From JBNLAN01 sp050302175 (GTDB lineage Bacteria; Pseudomonadota; Zetaproteobacteria; Mariprofundales; Mariprofundaceae): 64,000 nt of DNA. Below are positions 17,828 to 26,895 of the stretch, one piece after another. Below the pieces are notes generated by a model. It saw only the letters and a list, made by a program, of their open reading frames with translations. It did no database searches and had not been told where the DNA came from. The stretch is taken from positions 124,001-188,000 of the forward strand of contig JBNLAN010000022.1 of assembly GCA_050302175.1 (NCBI GenBank), given 5' to 3'. Within the stretch, counting starts at the first letter, position 1, and the number at the start of each line of letters is the position of its first letter. A program made the translations under genes and the position numbers.

Positions 17828-18876
17828 CCGGCCACGTCATCCAGATTGTCCGGCGATTCGGACCTGTCGGCGGCATGGAACGCTACGCATGGGAGCTCAT
17901 CCGCCACCTGCCGGCAGAGGGGTGGAAAGTCACTGTGCTCTGTGAGCGCCTGCATGCCGATACCGCTCCCAATGGCGTGGAAGTCATCGAACTGGGGGAG
18001 GGCCGCGAAAAGCCGCGATGGCTCGCACACCTGCGCTTCTCAGGCCGCGTCGCCCACTGGTTGCACGAAAACCCACAGCCGGAGGCGATTATCCACAGCC
18101 ATGAACGCACTGGCGTTCACCACGTCACTACCTTCCACGGACCACCATTTGCAAGAATCCGTGACAAAGGTTGGTTATGGCGGTTCTCCCTCCGCATCCT
18201 GGCGCAGCTCTGGCTCGAAAAGCGCGAGGTGTGCGGCGCACAGGTCAAGGCAGTGGTACCCAATGCAACCTTGATTGCCGAAATGCTGGAAGACTATTAC
18301 CCCTGTATCGGTGAACGCATAACCACCCCCATCACGCCGGGTGTCGACGGTATCATGCCCCGTCCGGCGCGCACGATTCCGGCGAACGGCGGTATAATCG
18401 GCTTTGTCGGCAAGGAGTGGAAACGCAAAGGCCTCGACATCGCCATCCGCATATTCTCGGAACTGAAACAGTCCCGACCGCAAGCAAAGCTCGTGATCGC
18501 CGGAGCCAATCCGCAGGACATTGCACCGCTGCTCCGTGATGCGCCGAACGGAATCGAGATATTGGGAGCGGTGCCAACCCACGATCTGTTCGCACAATTC
18601 GACCTACTGCTGCACCCGGCACATGCCGAACCTTTCGGCATGGTCATCACCGAAGCATTAAGCGCCGGGGTGCCGGTCGTCCTCTCCGAACAGTGTGGTG
18701 CGGCATCCGAAGTATCGGAACTTTATGGGAGCATTCTGCCACTGAATGCATCACTGGAAACATGGAGCGAAGCATGCAAGCGATGGCTCGCGCGAACTGA
18801 TGATATCCCGAACTACGAACACGGCTGGGATGCGGTTGCGCACGCCTACCACGCCCTCTACAGCGCGCTGAAATAG
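17824..18876 (+). CDS. GT4-family glycosyltransferase
   Basis: A 350-residue GT-B enzyme. The N-terminal motif RRFGPVGGMERYAWEL is typical of GT4 acceptors, and the C-terminal domain has FVGKEWKRKGLDIAI and HPAHAEPFGMVITEALSAGVPVV, the EX7E donor-binding motif of GT4. It resembles WaaG-like core glucosyltransferases. The ATG at 17824 overlaps the previous stop; a longer reading starts at 17800 but lacks support. It appears to end the run that started at waaA, as a promoter-like sequence follows. Confidence 0.87.
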   Translation: MTGHVIQIVRRFGPVGGMERYAWELIRHLPAEGWKVTVLCERLHADTAPNGVEVIELGEGREKPRWLAHLRFSGRVAHWLHENPQPEAIIHSHERTGVHHVTTFHGPPFARIRDKGWLWRFSLRILAQLWLEKREVCGAQVKAVVPNATLIAEMLEDYYPCIGERITTPITPGVDGIMPRPARTIPANGGIIGFVGKEWKRKGLDIAIRIFSELKQSRPQAKLVIAGANPQDIAPLLRDAPNGIEILGAVPTHDLFAQFDLLLHPAHAEPFGMVITEALSAGVPVVLSEQCGAASEVSELYGSILPLNASLETWSEACKRWLARTDDIPNYEHGWDAVAHAYHALYSALK

Positions 18877-18890
18877 CCCAGTGATTGACA

Positions 18891-18919
18891 TTGGACTCCA
18901 CTCGCTGCGCCCATATACT
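18891..18919 (+). promoter_or_regulatory. Possible sigma70-type promoter before the 18946 methyltransferase
   Basis: A TATACT at 18914-18919 is preceded by TTGGAC at 18891-18896 with a 17-bp spacer. The -10 is strong, the -35 only half matches. Transcription would start about 18926, leaving a leader of some 20 bases before the TTG start at 18946. Confidence 0.4.
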
Positions 18920-18945
18920 TGCGACACCACACATGGGAGAGCTTC

Positions 18946-19890
18946 TTGACTGACTCAGGCCATCACTGCGATTTATGCGGTGGAAACGAATTCAAAATCA
19001 TCAGTAAGCACGACAGGCACGGAAAACCGTTAACCACCGGCTTGTGCCTGCGCTGTGGCATGGTCGCGCACCTGCCGCTGCCGACCGAAGCCGAAGTTGC
19101 CGAATACTATGCCCGCGATTACCGGCAGGATTACCACGGCGAGCGTGTTCCCAACCCACGCCGCGTAATGCGCGCCTGGAACAATGGCGAGCGCATCGTG
19201 GCGCAACTCGCACCCCATCTCTCAGAAGGGTCGAGCGTGTTTGAAATCGGCGCCGGCATCGGCTGCACGGTCAAGGCATTTGAAACACATGGGCACCCCG
19301 CATCGGGGATCGAGCCGAACAAAGACTTCAACGCCTACACGCATGAGAAGATCCACGCCAATGTCGATAGCGTGAATCTCTACGACCTGCCGGTACGCCC
19401 CGTAGCCGACACCATCATCCTGATCCACGTGATCGAACACTTTATTTCGCCGACCCGTGCACTGTCGCGCATACACGAACTACTGCCAGAAAATGGCCTG
19501 TTTTACGTTGAGTGCCCGAACATTGCAGCGCCCTTTGCCACCTTCGGCCGGCTATTCCATTTTGCACACACCTACAACTTCACGCCGGATACGCTGTTAG
19601 CGCTGGCGAACAAATGCGGCTTCGAACTGGTCAAAAATTTCAATGCCGACGATCACCCCGACATTCAGATGCTGTTCCGGAAGTCCGTACCCTCTGAGCC
19701 CGTATTCGCCGAAGATGCGGCAACCAAGGTCGAACATGCGATTCATCGCTTTAATGGCGTCACCTACCACCTGCGCCCTACCTATCTGGCGCGCCGAGTC
19801 GCAAAACTTTTGAGCTACGCCAAAGAAGCCATCTGCGCCGGCAATTTTGTGAAACGCCTGCATGCGCAGCTTACCGCTGCCAATCAATAG
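18946..19890 (+). CDS. SAM-dependent methyltransferase with N-terminal zinc-ribbon-like motif
   Basis: A methyltransferase of 314 residues. Near the N-terminus two Cys pairs (CDLCGG and CLRCG) form a likely zinc site, then a class I fold with VFEIGAGIGCTV as motif I and ILIHVIEHFISP as motif IV, a layout seen in sugar C-methyltransferases and related O-antigen methyltransferases. The start is taken as TTG at 18946 since GGGAGA lies 6-7 bp upstream; an earlier TTG at 18919 would sit inside the presumed promoter. It ends 7 bp from the convergent lptF-type gene, with no terminator between. Confidence 0.8.
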   Translation: MTDSGHHCDLCGGNEFKIISKHDRHGKPLTTGLCLRCGMVAHLPLPTEAEVAEYYARDYRQDYHGERVPNPRRVMRAWNNGERIVAQLAPHLSEGSSVFEIGAGIGCTVKAFETHGHPASGIEPNKDFNAYTHEKIHANVDSVNLYDLPVRPVADTIILIHVIEHFISPTRALSRIHELLPENGLFYVECPNIAAPFATFGRLFHFAHTYNFTPDTLLALANKCGFELVKNFNADDHPDIQMLFRKSVPSEPVFAEDAATKVEHAIHRFNGVTYHLRPTYLARRVAKLLSYAKEAICAGNFVKRLHAQLTAANQ

Positions 19891-19896
19891 CGTACG

Positions 19897-21051
19897 TCAG
19901 GAAGCCTTGCGCCGGGCGATGGCGCCGATAATGAGATTGTGCAACAGGTAAATTGTTTCGCCTACCCAGACCAGCAATGACGGCAAACGATCAAGAGATG
20001 CACGCCGGCTGAGTTCGAATCCTGTTGCCAGTAATCCGGCTTGAGCCAGCCACATGCTCCACCAGGGCCAGACATCTCCCGACACCTGCCGGTGAAGCAT
20101 GATCTGCACATTGTAGACCAGCAACACAACCAACGCGCTAAGCACAAATGCACCCGCCTTACCTGAACGTTTGGGAGCCAGCGAAAGCGGCAGCACAAAA
20201 AGCAGCAACACCAGTACTGTGGATGGCAACAGCAGACGTCGATTCCACTCCGCCCACGCATCACTTTTACCACTCTTTTTAATCGTATGCCAAAGCTGGA
20301 TAGGGCTCATCTCCAGCAACCGACTCTGCCAAGGTAGGTCGGTCGATGTATTGTTCAGGGCATCAATCGAGACCGCCACTTTGTATTCGTCGAATGCAAG
20401 CAGTCGCAACTGCGCTGCCTCTCCCTCCAGACGGGTTCCGTGGCGTAGTGTGAATTGTAGTCCTGCCGCAGTCGTCGTCATCTCCGCTGTTTCGGCGATA
20501 TAGATCACCGGTACAGGGCTCCGCCGGTCTTCCATCAACAGATTGATATATTGACCCTCATCATTTTTCCCATCGACATAAACCCGAAGCGAATCGAAAT
20601 CCTGGGTAAATCGCTGGGGAGTAAATCCGAGCGATTTCACATTTTGCCCGCTGTAAAAAATCGTCCGAAATGACTTCGTGCCATGCGGCATCCATACCAT
20701 CGCCACATAGACAAGAAACAGTGTCAGGATCACGCCGCTTATAACCACCGAGCGAAATACTCGCGCATAACTTAAACCCGCTGCACGCATCGCATCCATT
20801 TCACTGTCTTGAGACAAACGCATCACCACGCTTTGCGCACCGAAAAAGAAAGCGATCGGCGCAGTCAGTACCAGGAAATAGGGCAGGATGGCTGCAAGAA
20901 GCTCAAGCAAAAATGCCAGACCGAGTCCTCCGGACGAAAACGTTTCCAGCACTTTTAGCATCCGCCCAAGCAGGAGAACCCCGGTCACCACCAGCAGAAA
21001 GGCGGTAAACGGCAACAAAAACATGCGAAGAATATATCGGTCAATCGTCAT
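19897..21051 (-). CDS. LptF/LptG-family LPS export permease
   Basis: Inner-membrane permease of the LptB2FG exporter that extracts LPS, 384 residues. It starts MTIDRYILRMF, the usual LptF/G opening, has three N-terminal TM segments with DSEMDAMRAAGLSY as the coupling helix that contacts LptB, a periplasmic beta-jellyroll-type domain (about 130-270), and three C-terminal TMs. The order and opening favour LptF or LptG equally. It is alone on the minus strand among plus-strand glycan genes, and a partner permease is not in the window. Start set at 21051; a 35-residue upstream extension is unlike the family. Confidence 0.88.
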   Translation of the reverse strand: MTIDRYILRMFLLPFTAFLLVVTGVLLLGRMLKVLETFSSGGLGLAFLLELLAAILPYFLVLTAPIAFFFGAQSVVMRLSQDSEMDAMRAAGLSYARVFRSVVISGVILTLFLVYVAMVWMPHGTKSFRTIFYSGQNVKSLGFTPQRFTQDFDSLRVYVDGKNDEGQYINLLMEDRRSPVPVIYIAETAEMTTTAAGLQFTLRHGTRLEGEAAQLRLLAFDEYKVAVSIDALNNTSTDLPWQSRLLEMSPIQLWHTIKKSGKSDAWAEWNRRLLLPSTVLVLLLFVLPLSLAPKRSGKAGAFVLSALVVLLVYNVQIMLHRQVSGDVWPWWSMWLAQAGLLATGFELSRRASLDRLPSLLVWVGETIYLLHNLIIGAIARRKAS

Positions 21052-21139
21052 ACAGCAGGCACTATAGCAGTATTCAAAAACAGTTGGCAGCCATGCCGAT
21101 GGTTTGCTCTCCGACGGTTTGCGGCTACCATCGCATCCC

Positions 21140-22072
21140 ATGGCGCATCTTTCCATTGTTATTCCCGTCTACAAAGCCGAAGGCTGCCTGCACGAGCTTT
21201 ATACTCGTCTGAAAACTGCGCTCGAACCAATCAGCACCGATTTCGAATGTATTCTGGTCGAAGACCGCGGCGGCGACCGTTCGTGGGAGATCATCTGCGA
21301 ACTCGCACGAACAGATCCGCGCATCAAGGGGATTCAGTTCTCACGCAATTTCGGCCAGCACTACGGTATTACAGCAGGGCTTGATGCCTGCGATGGCGAC
21401 TGGGTGGTAGTGATGGACTGCGACCTGCAGGATGCACCCGAAGAGATTCCCAACCTCTACAGAAAGACTCAGGAAGGTTTCGATGTCGTGCTTGCCCGAC
21501 GAGGAAAGCGACAGCACTCGTTTATCAAACGCTTGCTATCGTGGGGCTTCTATAAAATATTCGGTTGGCTGGCCGATATCGACTACGACCCGCAGGTAGG
21601 GAATTTCCGGATTATGTCGCGCAAGGTGGCAGAAAACTGCCGCCGAATGCGTGAAAAGCTGCGCTTCTTCGGCGGCATGGTCGACTGGATGGGCTTTTCA
21701 ACAACCAGCATTGATGTGCAACATGCTGAACGCTTCGAGGGCAAATCGACCTATACACTCCGTAAACTGCTCAGGCTTGCCACCGACACCATTATCGCCT
21801 ATTCCGACAAGCCGCTGCGCCTGTCGGTGAAGTTTGGTTTCAGTATTTCGTTATTGGCGTTCGGCTTCGGCATCTATCTGCTGCTACACGCCTATTTTTA
21901 CGGTTCACCAATTGCCGGCTGGCCCAGCCTCATCGTATCTCTCTACTTCATCGGCGGCATCATCATCGCCAACCTCGGCATCATCGGCATCTATCTCGGC
22001 AAGGCCTTCGACGAAACCAAGAAACGTCCGCTCTATATCATCGACAAGACCACTTTCGATGCCGACCGCTAA
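21140..22072 (+). CDS. Polyprenyl-phosphate glycosyltransferase (GT2, ArnC/GtrB-like)
   Basis: A 310-residue GT2 enzyme expected to transfer a sugar from a nucleotide donor to undecaprenyl phosphate at the inner membrane. It starts MAHLSIVIPVYKAEG, has VEDRGGDRSW and the DxD-type motif DCDLQDAP at residues 93-100, and the polyprenyl-phosphate transferase feature RRGKRQHSFIKR. Two C-terminal TM helices lie at about 225-250 and 265-290. With the downstream GT-C protein this gives a priming and transfer pair like ArnC/ArnT. The sugar is not known; the nearby aminotransferase suggests an amino sugar. Confidence 0.87.
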   Translation: MAHLSIVIPVYKAEGCLHELYTRLKTALEPISTDFECILVEDRGGDRSWEIICELARTDPRIKGIQFSRNFGQHYGITAGLDACDGDWVVVMDCDLQDAPEEIPNLYRKTQEGFDVVLARRGKRQHSFIKRLLSWGFYKIFGWLADIDYDPQVGNFRIMSRKVAENCRRMREKLRFFGGMVDWMGFSTTSIDVQHAERFEGKSTYTLRKLLRLATDTIIAYSDKPLRLSVKFGFSISLLAFGFGIYLLLHAYFYGSPIAGWPSLIVSLYFIGGIIIANLGIIGIYLGKAFDETKKRPLYIIDKTTFDADR

Positions 22073-22733
22073 CCTGCTGAAACCGACACCCTGGGATGCT
22101 GCGGTATTCGGATGCGACACCTTCGAACTCGCCGAATACTCCGAAGCGGCCCTGAAACTTGCCACGGTAACACCCGGCCACCACACCGTCAGAGTCGATC
22201 CGCTGACGAACAAACAGCTTCTGCATCATTACGGTTTCTACTATTGCGATACGCTGCTCGAACCCTTCTGTGGGCTCGACGATTTCATTTTGCACGACCA
22301 TCCGAAGACGGGCATCGACCCTCACCCCGCACTCGATGTGCTGGCGCCGATCTGTCATGGCGCTTTCAGCCATGGCCGCTTTCATCGCGATTTCAACCTG
22401 AACAGAGATGCCGCCGACCGGCGTTACGACCAGTGGCTCAGCCAGTTGCATGAAAAAGGGCAGGTGTTCGGCCTGCTATTCGAAAATGACCTTGCCGGTT
22501 TCATTGCCTATGAGGAGAACCGGCTGCTGCTGCATGCGATCGTAGAATCCTGCCGGGGCAGGGGCATCGCCAAACACCTGTGGAGCGCCGCCTGCCGGGA
22601 ATTGTTCTCGCGTGGCCATAGCGAACTTTCCAGTTCGATTTCGGCCACCAACCTTGCCGCTGTCAACCTGTATACCTCGCTTGGATTCCGGCTGCGTAAT
22701 CCGCTCGACATCTATCATCGGTTACAGAAGTAG
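22059..22733 (+). CDS. GNAT-family N-acetyltransferase (WecD-like)
   Basis: A 224-residue protein whose C-terminal 120 residues form a GNAT fold: LAGFIAYEENRLLLHAIVESCRGRGIAKHLWSA contains the acetyl-CoA P-loop (CRGRGIAKHL), and NLAAVNLYTSLGF is the final motif. The N-terminal part resembles WecD, the dTDP-fucosamine acetyltransferase. The first ATG used lies inside the preceding GT2 gene, with a 14-bp overlap; longer readings would lie within it in another frame. Together with the WecE-like aminotransferase at 25695 it suggests a 4-acetamido-4,6-dideoxy sugar; the match to WecD is from memory. Confidence 0.8.
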   Translation: MPTANLLKPTPWDAAVFGCDTFELAEYSEAALKLATVTPGHHTVRVDPLTNKQLLHHYGFYYCDTLLEPFCGLDDFILHDHPKTGIDPHPALDVLAPICHGAFSHGRFHRDFNLNRDAADRRYDQWLSQLHEKGQVFGLLFENDLAGFIAYEENRLLLHAIVESCRGRGIAKHLWSAACRELFSRGHSELSSSISATNLAAVNLYTSLGFRLRNPLDIYHRLQK

Positions 22734-22741
22734 TCCGGCGC

Positions 22742-23617
22742 ATGGAGCTTCATACACGGCTTGAACGTTTTCTCGGCGAGCTTCCGCTGACAGCGCTTGC
22801 GGAAACAGCCAGCCGCAAAGCCGGCCGCCCCGTACCTGAAGTGATGGAGATTTTCGAAACCTTCGCAAACGAAACCCGAGCCACGCTGCGGCTGGTCGTC
22901 GACGACCTCAAACCGGAGCAACGCATACTCGAAGTCGGTGCCGGGCTCTGCCTGTTCAGCAGCTTCCTGAAGCAGGAGGGATATGATGTGGTCGCACTGG
23001 AACCTGCCCTTGGCGGCTATGGCCTGTTCGAAGCAGCCAGAGAGGCGGTAAGCAGCCACTTCTCCGGGCTCGGACTGCCTGTACTTGATTGCCCAGCCGA
23101 AGCCCTGAATGCCGCGGAACACGGTCACTTCAATCTCATTTTTAGCAACAATGTCATCGAGCACATCCCGGAATGGCAAAAAGCGTTGGCCGCCATGACT
23201 TCAGTACTGGCGCCCGGCGGACGCATGCGCCACACCTGTCCAAATTACACCGTTCCGTACGAGCCGCATTACGGCGTGCCGGTATTTCGATACTGCCCAA
23301 GGCTGTCGCGCAGGCTGTTCGCCTCCCGCATCAATGCAAATCCCGGAATATGGGACTCCCTGAACTTTCTCACCTCCCGCCAGTTGTTGCGGCAGGCCGA
23401 AAAGATAGGACTGGCAATCGAGTTTGAACGGGGAACGCTCTACAGTTCACTGAAACGGCTCGATACCGATCCTGAGTTTCGCGCCCGCCATCAGGGCATC
23501 GTGCTGACCATATACAAGCTGCTGAAAGTTACCGGTCTGCTGGCGCTTATCCGTCACATGCCAGTCTCGCTGACCACACCGATGACCTTCACCGCCACCA
23601 AGAAGGAGCAAGCCTGA
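22742..23617 (+). CDS. Class I SAM-dependent methyltransferase
   Basis: A 291-residue methyltransferase. Motif I is ILEVGAGLCLFSSFL (about residues 63-77), then FSNNVIEHIPEWQKA as motif IV and LAPGGRMRHTCPNY as motif VI. The C-terminal third contains a long basic stretch without clear TM. It follows the GNAT gene by 8 bp and shares one base with the next methyltransferase (stop and start overlap), so the two are translated in tandem. The substrate is unknown; the context points to a lipid-linked or LPS sugar. Confidence 0.82.
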   Translation: MELHTRLERFLGELPLTALAETASRKAGRPVPEVMEIFETFANETRATLRLVVDDLKPEQRILEVGAGLCLFSSFLKQEGYDVVALEPALGGYGLFEAAREAVSSHFSGLGLPVLDCPAEALNAAEHGHFNLIFSNNVIEHIPEWQKALAAMTSVLAPGGRMRHTCPNYTVPYEPHYGVPVFRYCPRLSRRLFASRINANPGIWDSLNFLTSRQLLRQAEKIGLAIEFERGTLYSSLKRLDTDPEFRARHQGIVLTIYKLLKVTGLLALIRHMPVSLTTPMTFTATKKEQA

Positions 23618-24279
23618 TGGCACAGATTACCACCGGCCTGCGCGCACTGCTCTCGAATGCCGGAGCCTACAACCTGTTCCAGAATCTGGTCGGAGCGCGC
23701 CGCTATCGCAGAAAGATCACTTCCGAATACATCCTGCCCCGAACCCCCGTACGCCTGCTCGACATCGGCTGTGGCACCGCCGAAATCCTGCATGAGCTGC
23801 CGGAATCAATCGACTACACGGGTTTTGATGCTTCGGAAACATATATCACCCAGGCACGGACAACATTTGGCGCACGGGGGCACTTTTTTGCCGAGCTGGT
23901 CAGCGAAGCCAACCTCAAAGGCATGCCCTCTTTCGACATCGTGCTGGCAACCGGACTGTTGCACCATCTGGACGATGGCGATGCGCGGCAGCTCTTCGCT
24001 CTGGCTGCCCGGGCACTGAAGCCGGACGGCATGCTGATCACGGCTGATCCCTGCTTCGAGCCAATGCAGAACCCGCTGGCACGTTTTGTGATCAGCCGCG
24101 ACCGCGGACGGAACGTACGCACCACCGAGAGCTATCGCAAACTCGCTACCGGCAGTTTCGGCCACATCGATGCGATCACGCGCCGCGACCTGCTGCACAT
24201 CCCCTATTCGCACACACTATTGCTCTGCAGCGAACCCGTTACTGCCCCCGCTACTGCCAATTCGGTGAATGACCGTTAG
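23617..24279 (+). CDS. Class I SAM-dependent methyltransferase
   Basis: A 220-residue methyltransferase, unrelated in N-terminus to the preceding one. Motif I is LLDIGCGTAEIL (about 47-58), and LATGLLHHLDDGDARQLF is a typical post-motif segment seen in small-molecule and lipid methyltransferases. The stop of the upstream gene and this ATG share a single base. The C-terminus has LLHIPYSH and ends in a short Ala/Pro tail. Function and substrate are unknown; a role in the sugar module around it is inferred from position only. Confidence 0.82.
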   Translation: MAQITTGLRALLSNAGAYNLFQNLVGARRYRRKITSEYILPRTPVRLLDIGCGTAEILHELPESIDYTGFDASETYITQARTTFGARGHFFAELVSEANLKGMPSFDIVLATGLLHHLDDGDARQLFALAARALKPDGMLITADPCFEPMQNPLARFVISRDRGRNVRTTESYRKLATGSFGHIDAITRRDLLHIPYSHTLLLCSEPVTAPATANSVNDR

Positions 24280-24291
24280 CATACGACTTTC

Positions 24292-25677
24292 ATGACCGAT
24301 ACCTCTCCGATCACCGAGCTTACCCTTAAGCGACTTTTTATCGCAGCAGCACTTCTTATGCTGCTACCACTACCCGTGCTGCAATACCTCGGCGAAGAGG
24401 GCTTGATGGCGATCAAATCTTACGAAATGTTCGTACGAAATGACTGGCTGCACCCATCGATACTGGGTGGCGTCTGGCCGCACTCACCATTCTGGCACTG
24501 GCCGGTCATCGCCATTGCCAGTCTGATCGGCTGGGAGCATGTCGACGTTGCCATTCGGCTGGTTTCAATCGCATCGTCATGGGTCGCCGCACTGGCCGCC
24601 GGTTTCGCCGCGACTCGTTTGTTTCCGCAGTATCCCCAGGCGCGCTGGCTGACGGCACTCATCTACCTGACACTCGGCGAAGTGGCATTCTGGTATGGCT
24701 GGCTGGGCTACGTCGATGCCATGTTCGGCATGTTCATATTCACGGCTATCATCACGCTGTGGCGCGCCATCGAGGATGAGCATTTCGGCTGGTTCGCTGC
24801 ATCCCTGATATTGATTTCTTTCGCCTTTCTCACCAAAAACATCACTGCCTACGCGCTCTACGGTGTTACAGGCCTGATTCTACTTTGGCGTCTCGGACGC
24901 TGGCGCCTGCTCATCAAACCCCATTTCCTGCTCGCAGGCTGTGCGGCGCTGAGTGTGCCGTGGCTGTGGCAGGAATTCGTTGTGCCAAGTGGTGCCAACA
25001 CCGCCACCACTTCCGTCAACGATGCGCTACGTAATTTTATCGGCTTCGGATTCCTTGCCTATGTGAAACACTGGCTGCTCTATCCCGTGCTGTTTGCCGC
25101 CCGTGCCCTGCCGGTAAGTGTGGTATTGTTGTGGCTATGGCTGCGCAAACGCCAGCAATTCCGGCTCGATGCCACGCTAATCACCCTGCTGATCATCATC
25201 GCAGCCTGCATGTTCCCGTTCTGGATCTCTGCTGCCGCCACCCCGCGCTACCTGATGCCGCTATATGGCCTCGCCGCCCTGTTGCTCACAGGTCTGGTGC
25301 TGCAGCTGGATCAGCACTACTTCCGAAAAACCATTCTTGTCATCACTATATTTATCGTGCTCAAAATCCCCTACAGCCTTGGCATCCTGCCCTATATCAA
25401 GCAATGGCAGCCCGGTAATAACGCCTTTGCCGTGGCAAAAGAGGTGCAGACACTCGTCGGCGACAATACTCTGCGAACCCGAAACGATATATCGACCGGC
25501 CTCGCTGTTGCCGCCTACCTCGATGTGCGCATGCCACCCGAGCGCTACATCCGCTGGCTGAGCGATGACGAACACAAGGTCTATGTACTTACCGAAGATA
25601 AATCACCGGACTACGGTATCCTCAAGCAGCAGTGGGTGCTGCGTGGCGATCCGCTCTATTTGTACTGGAAGCCCTGA
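24292..25677 (+). CDS. GT-C family glycosyltransferase (ArnT/PMT-like)
   Basis: An integral membrane transferase of 461 residues with 10-12 hydrophobic segments. It has the GT39/ArnT-like arrangement: acidic residues in the first periplasmic loop (EEGLMAIKSYEMFVRNDW), followed by WPHSPFWHWP and long TM runs, with a C-terminal soluble tail of about 90 residues. Such enzymes use a polyprenyl-phosphate sugar to modify lipid A or a glycan on the periplasmic face. The upstream GT2 (21140) is the likely donor-maker. The DegT aminotransferase gene follows 17 bp later. Confidence 0.82.
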   Translation: MTDTSPITELTLKRLFIAAALLMLLPLPVLQYLGEEGLMAIKSYEMFVRNDWLHPSILGGVWPHSPFWHWPVIAIASLIGWEHVDVAIRLVSIASSWVAALAAGFAATRLFPQYPQARWLTALIYLTLGEVAFWYGWLGYVDAMFGMFIFTAIITLWRAIEDEHFGWFAASLILISFAFLTKNITAYALYGVTGLILLWRLGRWRLLIKPHFLLAGCAALSVPWLWQEFVVPSGANTATTSVNDALRNFIGFGFLAYVKHWLLYPVLFAARALPVSVVLLWLWLRKRQQFRLDATLITLLIIIAACMFPFWISAAATPRYLMPLYGLAALLLTGLVLQLDQHYFRKTILVITIFIVLKIPYSLGILPYIKQWQPGNNAFAVAKEVQTLVGDNTLRTRNDISTGLAVAAYLDVRMPPERYIRWLSDDEHKVYVLTEDKSPDYGILKQQWVLRGDPLYLYWKP

Positions 25678-25694
25678 GTCGATTCGTGGATGAT

Positions 25695-26834
25695 ATGAGC
25701 CCGATGCGCATTGTATTCAACAAACCGTTCATGACCGGCGAGGAGACCGCCCACATCCTCGAGGCGCATGCCGCGGGCCACCTTTCCGGCAACGGCCCCT
25801 TCACCAAAAAGTGCCATGCATGGTTCGAGCAGCATACCGGATGCAAAAAGGCTTTGCTGACTCACTCCTGCACGGCGGCGCTGGAGATGGCGGCCATTCT
25901 GCTGGATCTCGCCCCCGGCGATGAAGTGATCATGCCTTCCTACACCTTCGTCTCTACCGCCAATGCCTTTGTGCTAAGAGGTGCAGTCCCCGTCTTTGTC
26001 GATATCAGGGCAGACACCCTCAATATCGACGAAACGCTGATTGAAGCCGCCATCACGCCGAAAACCCGCGCCATTGTCGCCGTGCATTATGCCGGTGTGG
26101 GCTGCGAGATGGATACGATCATGGAGATTGCCGCGCGCCACAACCTGTTGGTGGTTGAAGATGCCGCACAGGGCATCATGGCCTCCTACAAAGGACGAGC
26201 TCTTGGCAGCATCGGCCATCTCGGGGCCTATAGCTTCCACGAAACCAAAAACATTATCTCCGGCGAGGGCGGCGCCCTGCTGATCAACGACGAGCGTTTC
26301 GCCGAACGCGCCGAAATCATCTGGGAGAAGGGCACCAACCGCAGCCAGTTCTTCCGCGGCGAGGTGGATAAATATACCTGGGTCGATGTCGGCTCATCTT
26401 TTCTGCCGGCCGAGCCGGTGGCCGCCTTCCTGTGGGCACAGCTGGGGCATGCCGAAGCCATCACTCAGCGCAGACTTAACATCTGGCAGCAGTATCACCA
26501 TGCCTTCGCCCCGCTTGAGGCGGAAGGGAAGCTCCGCTGCCCCATCGTTCCGGAAAACTGCGCGCATAACGCCCACATGTATTACCTGCTACTGCCGAAT
26601 ATCAAAACGCGTACTGAATTCATCGCTGACATGAAAGCGCAGGATATCCATCCGGTTTTCCATTATGTGCCGCTGCACAGCTCCCCGGCAGGCCAGCGTT
26701 TCGGCCGTACACATGGTTCGCTATCGAACACCGATTCCCTATCCGAACAACTGGTCCGGCTACCGTTGTGGCCGGGGCTGGAGAAGCACCAACCGCGCGT
26801 GATCGACACTGCGCTGCAGTTGCTGCAAAGCTGA
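25695..26834 (+). CDS. DegT/DnrJ/EryC1-family sugar aminotransferase (WecE/RffA-like)
   Basis: A PLP-dependent aminotransferase of 379 residues acting on a nucleotide 4-keto-6-deoxy sugar. The PLP lysine is K185 in the motif SFHETKNIISGEGGAL, and upstream blocks FMTGEETAHILEAHAAGHLSGNGPFTKKC and MPSYTFVSTANAF match WecE/RffA, which makes dTDP-4-amino-4,6-dideoxygalactose. The ATG at 25695 is chosen; 25704 also fits. The WecD-like GNAT gene upstream is the natural next step. No sugar dehydratase is in the window, so the substrate must come from genes elsewhere. Confidence 0.88.
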   Translation: MSPMRIVFNKPFMTGEETAHILEAHAAGHLSGNGPFTKKCHAWFEQHTGCKKALLTHSCTAALEMAAILLDLAPGDEVIMPSYTFVSTANAFVLRGAVPVFVDIRADTLNIDETLIEAAITPKTRAIVAVHYAGVGCEMDTIMEIAARHNLLVVEDAAQGIMASYKGRALGSIGHLGAYSFHETKNIISGEGGALLINDERFAERAEIIWEKGTNRSQFFRGEVDKYTWVDVGSSFLPAEPVAAFLWAQLGHAEAITQRRLNIWQQYHHAFAPLEAEGKLRCPIVPENCAHNAHMYYLLLPNIKTRTEFIADMKAQDIHPVFHYVPLHSSPAGQRFGRTHGSLSNTDSLSEQLVRLPLWPGLEKHQPRVIDTALQLLQS

Positions 26835-26839
26835 TGCGC

Positions 26840-26868
26840 TGTGCAGGCAACACCCTCGCCCCTATACT
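26840..26868 (+). promoter_or_regulatory. Possible promoter before hldE1
   Basis: TATACT at 26863-26868 with TGTGCA at 26840-26845, a 17-bp spacer. The -10 is strong and the -35 weak (three of six). It lies right after the aminotransferase stop. Confidence 0.35.
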
Positions 26869-26895
26869 CCGGAGTTCCAACGTGGAGGTAACATC

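Noticed and set aside
18919..18948. TTG at 18919 as start for the methyltransferase
   Set aside because: It lies within the -10 of the likely promoter; TTG at 18946 has a suitable ribosome site.
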